Shown here: piece by piece, positions 49,946 to 57,608 of the stretch
Layout of the letters: every line of letters begins with the position of its first letter
Position numbering within the stretch: the stretch's first letter is position 1
NCBI RefSeq assembly: GCF_920984665.1
Contig: NZ_CAKLBP010000003.1
Span: 124,001-188,000 of the forward strand
DNA length: 64,000 nucleotides
Direction: 5' to 3'
From: Pedobacter sp. Leaf170
GTDB lineage: Bacteria > Bacteroidota > Bacteroidia > Sphingobacteriales > Sphingobacteriaceae
Made by a program: the position numbers and the translations under genes
Notes under the pieces: model-generated
Seen by the model: only the letters and a program-made list of their open reading frames with translations
What the model was told of the DNA's origin: nothing
The model's database searches: none

Positions 49946-50725
49946 ATGAGCAATAAAAACCCTGAATCTTCAGCAAAATTAATAGGCATTATACCCGCAA
50001 GATATGCTTCAACTCGTTTTCCTGGTAAGCCATTAGTTGAAATTGCCGGAAAAACTATGATTCAGCGTGTTTATGAGCAGGCTGCAAAAGCAAAAAGCTT
50101 ATCTAAGGTGGTTATTGCTACAGATGATGATAGAATTGTTGAAGAAGTTAAAAGATTTGGCGGCGAATATGTGCTCACTTCATCAAACCATCAAAGCGGT
50201 ACAGATAGATGTGCGGAAGTAATTGAGCATCTCCCAAATTTTGATATCGTAATTAATATTCAAGGAGATGAACCTTTCATAGAGCCTGCTCAAATTGATT
50301 TGCTGGCCAGTTGCTTTGCCGAAGAAAAGGTACAATTAGCTACACTCATAAAATCCATAGAAAGCCAAGAAAGTATCTATAACCCCAACAGTCCGAAGGT
50401 AGTTATAGATGTAAATGGCAGAGCAATGTATTTTAGCAGAAGCCCGATTCCGTTTATAAGAAATGGCGAACCCGGTGTTTGGGCCGAAAAACACCAGTTT
50501 TACAAACATATAGGCATTTACGGCTACCGTACAGCATCACTTAAAGAAATTACCAAACTTCCGCCTTCTTCTTTAGAAATTGCAGAAAGTTTAGAGCAGC
50601 TTCGCTGGATAGAAAACGGTTATTATATTCAAACAAAAGTAACTGATTTGGAAACTGTTGCCATTGATACGCCAGAAGACCTTAAAAAGTTAAATAAACT
50701 ATTAAAGGCTTTAAAGTTGGAGTAA
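49946..50725 (+). CDS. kdsB: 3-deoxy-manno-octulosonate cytidylyltransferase
   Basis: A 259-residue enzyme activating Kdo as CMP-Kdo for lipid A/lipopolysaccharide assembly. GIIPARYASTRFPGKPL is the CTP-binding signature; VINIQGDEPFI is the metal/phosphate loop; SGTDRCAEVIEHL and IDTPEDLKKLN are also typical. Its presence supports a Gram-negative envelope. It lies between two REP-like hairpins. Confidence 0.95.
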   Translation: MSNKNPESSAKLIGIIPARYASTRFPGKPLVEIAGKTMIQRVYEQAAKAKSLSKVVIATDDDRIVEEVKRFGGEYVLTSSNHQSGTDRCAEVIEHLPNFDIVINIQGDEPFIEPAQIDLLASCFAEEKVQLATLIKSIESQESIYNPNSPKVVIDVNGRAMYFSRSPIPFIRNGEPGVWAEKHQFYKHIGIYGYRTASLKEITKLPPSSLEIAESLEQLRWIENGYYIQTKVTDLETVAIDTPEDLKKLNKLLKALKLE

Positions 50726-50789
50726 AATCATTCAGGCTACAGACATTTAATGTCAAATTAGTCTTGATAAGCATAAGTTTGGAAATCGT

Positions 50790-50854
50790 CGTCATTGCGA
50801 GGCACGAAGCAATCTTTTTCATTTAATAAGATTGCTTCGTACCTCGCAATGACG
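50790..50854. repeat. REP-like hairpin, full copy
   Basis: CGTCATTGCGAGGCACGAAG and its mirror CTTCGTACCTCGCAATGACG are nearly perfect complements with a short AT-rich loop. It is one of three full copies; with 49829 it brackets kdsB. Confidence 0.85.
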
Positions 50855-50921
50855 GTATAAATCAATCTGTACGTAACAATCCTTTAAAATTTTATTACTT
50901 TACAGGTATCTAATTAAGCTT

Positions 50922-51455
50922 ATGAAAAAATTATTTTACGGACTTGCATGTTGCATTATTTTATTGGCTTCTTGTCAAACAGAGAAGAAAGATTCATTAG
51001 AATTTAAAAACGTTAACCAGGTTTTGACAAAATCATTTTCAAATCTGAATACGCTGGATACTTTTAAAATTGAATTAACCGGCAGAAAAGCTGCTGACAT
51101 TGTTTTGCATTTTACTATTGTTAGTGCTGCCGGCAAAGAAATATTTGCTGAAAATTTAAAGGGCAAAGATTTAGTTAATAATACCGACCCAAACATAGAT
51201 TTATCTAAAGAGAAAGACCAGCTCATTTATCTGAAAACAATTGCTAATGATTTTTTTGCAGAAGATAATTTCCTTGAGCCAGCCGTAATGCCTGAAGATA
51301 AAGCAGATAACAATGCTCCAGACAAAGAACTTTACGAAGATTTAAAAAAATCGGGCTTAAATGGTTTTAAATACAGATTAGGAAAAGAAACTAATCTATA
51401 CATAGCCTGGGATGATAAAGAAAAAAAAGTAAAGGTTTATTATAAGTGCTGTTAA
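50922..51455 (+). CDS. lipoprotein of unknown function
   Basis: A 177-residue lipoprotein: signal peptide MKKLFYGLACCIILLASC with lipobox LASC (Cys18). The mature part is charged and hydrophilic. It has no recognised domain and ends VKVYYKCC, an unusual C-terminal cysteine pair. It is followed after 10 nt by the CrtO-like gene, so the two may be co-transcribed. Confidence 0.6.
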   Translation: MKKLFYGLACCIILLASCQTEKKDSLEFKNVNQVLTKSFSNLNTLDTFKIELTGRKAADIVLHFTIVSAAGKEIFAENLKGKDLVNNTDPNIDLSKEKDQLIYLKTIANDFFAEDNFLEPAVMPEDKADNNAPDKELYEDLKKSGLNGFKYRLGKETNLYIAWDDKEKKVKVYYKCC

Positions 51456-51465
51456 TACAATTAAA

Positions 51466-51930
51466 GTGATTAAATATTTTACTTACAGCATTTCTATAAC
51501 ATTTATATCCTGGATAATTGGGATGATAATTAATGCTTTCTTAGTTAAAACTGAGCTTTATAGAACCAACCTATCCAACTTGAACTTTATTAAAAGTAGA
51601 TTTATAAATAAAGCGATTGGTGTTACATTGATTAAGTGGGTTGTTAAAAACACTTTCTTCAAATATTTTAATCCTAAGCTTAGTATTAAAAACCAACCCA
51701 AACTTTCTGAGTTGGATAACCTTCGCAAAGAAATGACGATTGCCGAAGTGAGTCACTTAATTGCTTTTTTTGCAGTAATTATCTTTGCTGTTGTAACATT
51801 TTTTAAGGGCAAACACTTACTTGCTTTAGTAATGACCATCATTAATATTTTGATGAATTTATATCCATCTCTACTTCAGCAAGAAAATAAAAGACGAATA
51901 GATAAATTAATTGCCTTTTTTCAGAAATAA
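51466..51930 (+). CDS. membrane protein resembling CrtO-type acyltransferase
   Basis: A 154-residue protein starting with GTG at 51466. It has a hydrophobic N terminus (about residues 5-27), then VTLIKWVVKNTFFKYFNPKLSI, LDNLRKEMTIAEVSHLIAFFAVI and a final NILMNLYPSLLQQENKRRIDKL. The pattern E-x-SH and NxYPxLLQxxNxxR resembles glycosyl-diaponeurosporenoate acyltransferase (CrtO) of the staphyloxanthin pathway. No carotenoid genes are nearby, so a generic lipid-modifying role is possible. I am not certain of the family. Confidence 0.4.
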   Translation: MIKYFTYSISITFISWIIGMIINAFLVKTELYRTNLSNLNFIKSRFINKAIGVTLIKWVVKNTFFKYFNPKLSIKNQPKLSELDNLRKEMTIAEVSHLIAFFAVIIFAVVTFFKGKHLLALVMTIINILMNLYPSLLQQENKRRIDKLIAFFQK

Positions 51931-52078
51931 TGCAAATACCTCAAATTAAACAAGGCTTCAAGCTTGGTATCTGAATTGAATTTAAATTTTTTTATCGTAC
52001 TTTCGCGACATAATCTCCAATCTAAAATTTTAGATTTTCCCTATTGATGTAGTACGCAATCCCATTTTATAATTATTT

Positions 52079-52528
52079 ATGAAGTGGTTTTTTACTTACG
52101 CGTTATTATTTTCTACATTTTTATTTTCAGCTTCAAAAGCTTTAGCTCAACCTATTCCGGGCCAACCTTACAGCGGGTGCGTAGTTTTAAATACGAATAA
52201 CTCTGTACTTGGTGTAGGCTATATTTTTCAAAATCCAACGGGTTCAGAAGCAACGTTAAATGATTGTGGTGTACCTGGTGTCTCAGGAAATGCACCTATG
52301 TATAATACACCAACAAATTTTGGTGTAACAACATATAATTGTTATTCTCCTGCTTTAAATACTGGTACTAGAAATTGTACAGTAATTTCACCATCCTCAG
52401 GTGCTAAACTTTGCGGGGTACTTATTTCAAATGCAATTTTTTGCCCCTTAGATACATACGTTCCATTTCTGATTCTCTCAGTAGTTGGTTTAACTGGATA
52501 CAATAGCAAAAGAAAGTCATTCAACTAA
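52079..52528 (+). CDS. six-Cys secreted protein with sorting-like C-terminal tail, copy 1
   Basis: A 149-residue protein. The signal peptide ends AKALAQ-type (KALAQ), and the mature domain has six cysteines (CVVLN, DCGVPG, NCYSP, NCTVI, LCGVL, FC). The tail is CPLDTYVPFLILSVVGLTGYNSKRKSF: Pro-Leu-Asp, one hydrophobic helix of about 16 residues and a basic end. The same layout occurs in the next two genes. The tail resembles PID-type C-terminal sorting tails of Bacteroidota (as with exosortase-like systems); the family link is inference. Function is unknown. Composition is secreted, disulfide-like, low in charge. Confidence 0.75.
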   Translation: MKWFFTYALLFSTFLFSASKALAQPIPGQPYSGCVVLNTNNSVLGVGYIFQNPTGSEATLNDCGVPGVSGNAPMYNTPTNFGVTTYNCYSPALNTGTRNCTVISPSSGAKLCGVLISNAIFCPLDTYVPFLILSVVGLTGYNSKRKSFN

Positions 52529-52694
52529 TAATAAATATTTACATAACTATAATTTCTTCAATTTTATTCCGTTTAGGAGTAAGAAGCAGTTTCAGTATCG
52601 CTTCGTTTTCCTAAAAAGCAGATTGTTCCTCCATTTCATATAGCTGGTTCTCAGTAGACATAATAATTAATTGTATTTCATAAACATCCCAACT

Positions 52695-53135
52695 ATGAAA
52701 TCATACAATATTTTAGCATTGTTTTTAATTTTTGCATTGAAATTAAATGCACAAACGTATAATAATGCCTGTGTTATCGTTGTAAATACCGGAGTTTTCG
52801 GTACAACAATTTATACCAATCCAACTGGTGCTACTGTTCCGGGTGCATCAGGCGGTACATGTAATCCTGGTAATATTGGTAGTGCAGCCATCGCCACTTA
52901 CAATACACCGGTGTCATTTTCTAGTAGATGTTTAATCGTACCAATAAGCCCACCATATACCTACAGAAATTGTCATGTGGGTAGTAGCTGTGGTATAATT
53001 ATGAATGTTCAAATTGTTGATTGCCCTATTGATGGCTACATACCTTTTATCTTATCAATAATTGGGCCCGCTGGTTATTTTATAATTCGAAAGTATTTCA
53101 GGCAAAGATTAATACTATCGAAATCCACTTTATAA
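52695..53135 (+). CDS. six-Cys secreted protein with sorting-like C-terminal tail, copy 2
   Basis: From ATG 52695 the protein has 146 residues. Signal peptide ends LKLNAQ; a TTG start 24 nt earlier is unlikely. Cysteines: ACVIVVN, GTCNPG, RCLIV, NCHVG, SCGIIM, DC. The end is CPIDGYIPFILSIIGPAGYFIIRK with basic residues after, i.e. Cys-Pro-Ile-Asp-Gly, hydrophobic helix, basic tail. It has the best match of the three to a PID-type tail. The body carries NPTG and YNTPVSF segments shared with copy 1 (NPTG, YNTPTNF). No enzymatic motif recognised. Confidence 0.75.
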   Translation: MKSYNILALFLIFALKLNAQTYNNACVIVVNTGVFGTTIYTNPTGATVPGASGGTCNPGNIGSAAIATYNTPVSFSSRCLIVPISPPYTYRNCHVGSSCGIIMNVQIVDCPIDGYIPFILSIIGPAGYFIIRKYFRQRLILSKSTL

Positions 53136-53288
53136 ATTAACCACTATTATCTTAGTAAATCAGAATTTGCATTCCAAAAAAGAGTACGAATTATTCATAG
53201 AATCGCGATATAATAACACAAATGTGTTTGATTATCAGTAAATTAGATTAGGTAATCGAATTATTATGTTTCATTAAAGCGCCTTGCT

Positions 53289-53837
53289 ATGAAAGCATAC
53301 ATCATTTTTAAACCAGTCATTTTTTTAAATGATTTAAAATATTTCGCTAAAAAATTTTTTAATGAAAAATATGTTGCCCTCTTAATCATCGTATTTGGAA
53401 TTATCTCTATCAATAAGTCATTTTCAGCTCCTCCAACCGGAACATACAGCGGGTGTGTAATATTGAACAATAATACCACTGTAAGAACTGAATACATTTT
53501 TCAAACAATTGGTATTGGTAACTACCCAGCATCTAGTTGTGGTCTTGGATTTTCAGGTACGATACCTTATTATATTAATCCAACTTCATTTAAAATTAAT
53601 AATGCTGTAGACGAAACTCAATGTTTTATTCCTGGCATAGTTCCTGCAACAACCAGAACTTGCGCAGCAGTAGTAAATAATGCTATGGGCTTACCATTTA
53701 CAGCCTGTGGAGTTGTTATATCTAACATTCAATTTTTCAACTGCCCAATAGATGATTACATATCGCTACTTTTTTTAGTCGCTGGCGCACTTGGATTTCT
53801 CTATATCCGTAAATTTTCAATGCAAAGATTTATATAA
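53289..53837 (+). CDS. six-Cys secreted protein with sorting-like C-terminal tail, copy 3
   Basis: A 182-residue protein with a longer N-terminal extension (about 30 residues, basic, before the hydrophobic signal YVALLIIVFGIISI...SFSA). The mature domain carries SGCVILN, SCGLG, QCFIP, TCAAV, ACGVVISN and NC, all six cysteines in register with copies 1 and 2. The tail is CPIDDYISLLFLVAGALGFL followed by YIRKFSMQRF. SGCVILN is nearly identical to copy 1's SGCVVLN, and CGVVISN to its CGVLISN. Unknown function, presumably exposed at the cell surface or in the matrix. Confidence 0.75.
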   Translation: MKAYIIFKPVIFLNDLKYFAKKFFNEKYVALLIIVFGIISINKSFSAPPTGTYSGCVILNNNTTVRTEYIFQTIGIGNYPASSCGLGFSGTIPYYINPTSFKINNAVDETQCFIPGIVPATTRTCAAVVNNAMGLPFTACGVVISNIQFFNCPIDDYISLLFLVAGALGFLYIRKFSMQRFI

Positions 53838-53940
53838 TTCTTTCTTCTACATTATGCTTCTCTTCTAACTTATTCTTTCACATTACTTTATCATTTTTAA
53901 ATATTCTTCATTTTTAAGAAACAGAAACAAGTAATTTTCT

Positions 53941-53948
53941 TACCTTTG
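53941..53948 (+). promoter_or_regulatory. -7 promoter element (TACCTTTG) of pyrG
   Basis: Exact TAnnTTTG, 52 nt before the pyrG ATG. A T-rich block lies at the -33 distance. Its position favours the ATG at 54001 over the TTG at 53974. Confidence 0.45.
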
Positions 53949-54000
53949 TATCCCGTACAAAAAGCAACATTTTTTGCCTTTGTTGCATAAATTCACAATC

Positions 54001-55617
54001 ATGACTAAGTATATTTTTGTTACGGGCGGTGTTACTTCCTCTTTAGGTAAGGGCATCATCTCCGCTTCTTTAGCTAAACTTTTACAAGCACGAGGTTATC
54101 GTGTAACCATTCAAAAATTCGATCCTTATATTAATATCGATCCAGGAACTTTAAATCCTTATGAGCATGGCGAATGTTTTGTTACTGAAGATGGTGCTGA
54201 AACAGATTTAGATCTTGGTCACTATGAACGTTTTCTTAACGTTCCAACTTCACAAGCAAATAACATCACAACTGGTCGTATTTATCAAAACGTAATTAGT
54301 AAAGAGCGCAAAGGCGAATATTTAGGTAAAACTGTTCAGGTTGTTCCGCATATTACTGATGAAATTAAGCGTAACATGCGTATTCTTGGCGACAGCGGTG
54401 AATACGATATTGTTATAACAGAATTAGGTGGTACTGTTGGCGATATAGAATCTTTACCATTTATAGAAGCTGTTCGTCAGTTTAAATGGGAAGAAGGCAG
54501 TTCAAATGCGATTGTTATTCACTTAACTCTAGTGCCTTATTTGGCTGCCGCCGGAGAGTTAAAAACAAAACCTACACAACACTCTGTTAAAGCCTTATTG
54601 GAATATGGTATTCAACCAGATATTTTGGTTTGTAGAACCGAGCATCACCTAGGCGCCGATTTAAGAAAAAAAATCGCTTTATTTTGTAACGTTAACATCA
54701 ATGCAGTAGTCGAATCGATGGATGCATCTACAATTTATGATGTGCCCTTGTTGATGTTGAAAGAGCAATTAGATAAAACTGTTTTAGCAAAGCTGAAATT
54801 ACCAACTAAAAACGATCCGGATATGGAAAGCTGGAAAGATTTCCTCGGTCGCTTAAAAAACCCAACCGCTGAAGTTAAAATAGGTTTAATTGGTAAATAC
54901 GTAGAATTACCTGATGCATATAAATCAATTATTGAATCATTTGTACATGCTGGTTCAAAAAATGAATGTAAAGTAAAGGTAGAATATATTCACTCCGAAA
55001 GCATTTTTCCTGATAATGTGAAAGAGAAATTAGGGCATTTACAAGGTGTTTTAGTCGCTCCAGGTTTTGGAAGTCGTGGTATTGAAGGAAAAATCGATGC
55101 CATAAAATATGTTCGTGAGCATAATATTCCATTTTTCGGGATTTGCCTTGGCATGCAGTGTGCAGTTATCGAATACGGCCGCAACGTTTTGGGCTTGAAA
55201 GGTGCACACACTACAGAGATTGATGCTGAGGCTGTAAATCCGGTTATCAACATGATGGAGGAGCAGAAAAATATTGTAAACATGGGCGGCACTATGCGCT
55301 TAGGCTCTTACCCTTGCGATATTAAAAAAGGCACTAAAGCTTACGCTATTTACGGTAAACAACATATTAACGAGCGCCATCGCCATCGTTTTGAGTTTAA
55401 CAACGATTATTTAAAACAATACGAAGAAGCTGGAATGATTGCTTCTGGAATAAATCCTCAAACAAACTTAGTAGAGATTGTTGAGCTTAAAAATCACCCT
55501 TTCTTTGTTGGCGGACAATTTCACCCGGAATTAAAATCAACAGTAGCAAATCCTCACCCACTTTTTGTTAAATTTGTGGCCGCTGCAATGGAGTATGCTA
55601 AGAAAAAAACAAATTAA
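54001..55617 (+). CDS. pyrG: CTP synthase
   Basis: From ATG 54001 it has 538 residues. Synthetase half: [18 protein letters not shown] and [20 protein letters not shown]. The glutaminase half has the catalytic cysteine in [14 protein letters not shown] and the His/Glu pair in [10 protein letters not shown]. It makes CTP from UTP, ATP and glutamine. The yidC gene follows after 20 nt. Ordinary length and motifs. Confidence 0.97.
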   Translation: MTKYIFVTGGVTSSLGKGIISASLAKLLQARGYRVTIQKFDPYINIDPGTLNPYEHGECFVTEDGAETDLDLGHYERFLNVPTSQANNITTGRIYQNVISKERKGEYLGKTVQVVPHITDEIKRNMRILGDSGEYDIVITELGGTVGDIESLPFIEAVRQFKWEEGSSNAIVIHLTLVPYLAAAGELKTKPTQHSVKALLEYGIQPDILVCRTEHHLGADLRKKIALFCNVNINAVVESMDASTIYDVPLLMLKEQLDKTVLAKLKLPTKNDPDMESWKDFLGRLKNPTAEVKIGLIGKYVELPDAYKSIIESFVHAGSKNECKVKVEYIHSESIFPDNVKEKLGHLQGVLVAPGFGSRGIEGKIDAIKYVREHNIPFFGICLGMQCAVIEYGRNVLGLKGAHTTEIDAEAVNPVINMMEEQKNIVNMGGTMRLGSYPCDIKKGTKAYAIYGKQHINERHRHRFEFNNDYLKQYEEAGMIASGINPQTNLVEIVELKNHPFFVGGQFHPELKSTVANPHPLFVKFVAAAMEYAKKKTN

Positions 55618-55637
55618 CAGCAGCATAAATACAAATA

Positions 55638-57443
55638 ATGGATAGAAATACCTTTACAGGATTATTCCTGATTATGATCATTTTGGCAGGATCATTCTAC
55701 TTCTTCAAACCAAGTGAAGCGGAACTTAAAAAAGCCAAAGAAACCGAACAACAAGATTCTCTTAAAAAAGCCGGAGCTGTTGTAGCACCAAAAGATACTG
55801 TTAAAAATACTATAGCATCTACCCCGGCGGTTGATTCTTTAGCTTTAAAAGGTCCATTCGGAACAGCTTTGAATGGCAAAAAAGCAAATACAGTATTAGA
55901 TAATGAAAAACTATTAATTACATTAAGTAATAAAGGTGGTAAAATATCTTCGGTAGAAATTAAGGGCCAAAAAACTTTTGATGGCAAGCCTTCTATTTTA
56001 TTTCAAGGCGAGGCCAATAAATTTGGCTTAATCTTGAATGCTGCAGGTAAAACCATCAATACAAACGATTTATATTTTACACCTACAAAGGCAGGGAATA
56101 AAGTTACCATGCATGCTGATTATGGTGCAAATGCTTACGTTGAGTTTGTTTACGATTTAAAACCTGCAAGCAATAAAGTTAATTTTAATATTAATTTAGT
56201 TGGTTTACAACAAGTAATTGCTAACAATACCATTAACCTTAACTGGGATGCAACGCTTTTACAGCAAGAAAAATCATTAGAAAGCGAGCACCGTTATTCT
56301 GCACCTTATTACAAATATTTGGATGGTGATGTAGATCATTTAAGCGTTTCAAAAGATGAAAAAGAAGAACTTACCAAAGGTAAAATTCAGTGGATTTCGT
56401 TTAAACAACACTTTTTCTCGGCATCTTTAATTTCAAAACAAGCTTTTGATAAAGGTACATTAGAAGTTAAAGTTCCAACAACACCTGGTTTGGTTAAAAA
56501 CTACAGTGCTAATATGCAATTGCCTTATGCGCATCAGGCAAACCAGGTTTACGAAATGGAATTCTATTTCGGCACCAATAAATTCTCCGAACTTAAAGCT
56601 CAAGGTTACGATTTAGAGCAACAAGTTGATATGGGTTACTGGCCATTGAAATACATTAACCGTTTTATCGTATTACCGGTGTTTAATTTCTTAAACAGCT
56701 TTGGCTGGAATTATGGTTTAATCATTCTTGTTTTAACCATATTATTAAAAGTTGCTTTATCGCCATTAACATACAAGTCATATTTATCAATGGCTAAAAT
56801 GAGGGTTTTAAAGCCTGAAATGGATGAAATCAAGGAAAAAGTTGGCGAAGACAATCCAACTCTAGTTCAACAGGAGTATTTAAAACTTTACAAAAAAGCA
56901 GGTGTAAATCCGCTTGGTGGGTGTTTGCCAATGGTTTTACAATTGCCACTGGTAATGGCTTTCTTCTTTTTCTTCCCTAACCTTTTTGAGTTAAGGCAAG
57001 AAAGCTTCCTATGGATGAAAGATTTATCTACTTACGATGAATTTATCCGATTCGGTGTTAAATTACCGTTTATTGGCGACCACTTGAGTTTAATGTGTGT
57101 ATTGATGACCATCTCTACACTAATCATGACTTATTTTAACAACCAAGTTTCTGGTGCTACCGGCCAGATGAAATACATTGGTTACATTATGCCAATCATT
57201 TTCTTAGGTGTTTTAAATAGTTACCCAGCGGGATTAAATTACTATTATTTCTTGGCCAACTTAATGACTTTCGGTCAGCAGTTTTTAATTCGTAAAATGG
57301 TTGATGATGATAAAATTCACGCTTTAATTCAACAAAATAAAGCAAGACCAGCTGACGAGAAAAAGAAAAAATCTAAATTCCAACAACGTTTAGATGATTA
57401 CATGCGTCAGCAGCAACAAACTCAGGCAAAAGGAAAAAAATAA
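55638..57443 (+). CDS. yidC: membrane protein insertase
   Basis: A 601-residue protein of Gram-negative YidC type. One N-terminal helix (DRNTFTGLFLIMIILAGSFYFF), a large periplasmic beta domain (residues about 60-330) and a five-helix insertase core (about 345-575). Core landmarks are FNFLNSFGWNYGLIILVLTILLKVALSPLTYKSY, with the hydrophilic-groove positively charged residue, and the helix GGCLPMVLQLPLVMAFFFF. A Lys/Gln-rich cytosolic tail ends the protein. It helps insert membrane proteins with or without SecYEG. A strong terminator follows. Confidence 0.95.
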   Translation: MDRNTFTGLFLIMIILAGSFYFFKPSEAELKKAKETEQQDSLKKAGAVVAPKDTVKNTIASTPAVDSLALKGPFGTALNGKKANTVLDNEKLLITLSNKGGKISSVEIKGQKTFDGKPSILFQGEANKFGLILNAAGKTINTNDLYFTPTKAGNKVTMHADYGANAYVEFVYDLKPASNKVNFNINLVGLQQVIANNTINLNWDATLLQQEKSLESEHRYSAPYYKYLDGDVDHLSVSKDEKEELTKGKIQWISFKQHFFSASLISKQAFDKGTLEVKVPTTPGLVKNYSANMQLPYAHQANQVYEMEFYFGTNKFSELKAQGYDLEQQVDMGYWPLKYINRFIVLPVFNFLNSFGWNYGLIILVLTILLKVALSPLTYKSYLSMAKMRVLKPEMDEIKEKVGEDNPTLVQQEYLKLYKKAGVNPLGGCLPMVLQLPLVMAFFFFFPNLFELRQESFLWMKDLSTYDEFIRFGVKLPFIGDHLSLMCVLMTISTLIMTYFNNQVSGATGQMKYIGYIMPIIFLGVLNSYPAGLNYYYFLANLMTFGQQFLIRKMVDDDKIHALIQQNKARPADEKKKKSKFQQRLDDYMRQQQQTQAKGKK

Positions 57444-57460
57444 GTATTCCTAATATTGAT

Positions 57461-57498
57461 AAAAAACCCGATTGCGTGATTTGCAATCGGGTTTTTTG
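57461..57498 (+). terminator. terminator after yidC
   Basis: AAAAAACCCGATTGC-N7-GCAATCGGGTTTTTT, perfect 9-bp GC-rich stem and T-run. Confidence 0.92.
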
Positions 57499-57608
57499 TT
57501 ATAAAAGACATAGTTTTTGTAATATTTGGCGTACATCTTTCTTAATGAGCCAAAATTTTGCAATTTTTAAGAATTGAAATCTCAACCAACAAATTAATCA
57601 TTCATAAA

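Noticed and set aside
9165-50854. Possible CRISPR array made of GTCATTGCGAGG repeats
   Set aside because: The copies are kilobases apart, palindromic and without regular spacers; no cas genes are present.
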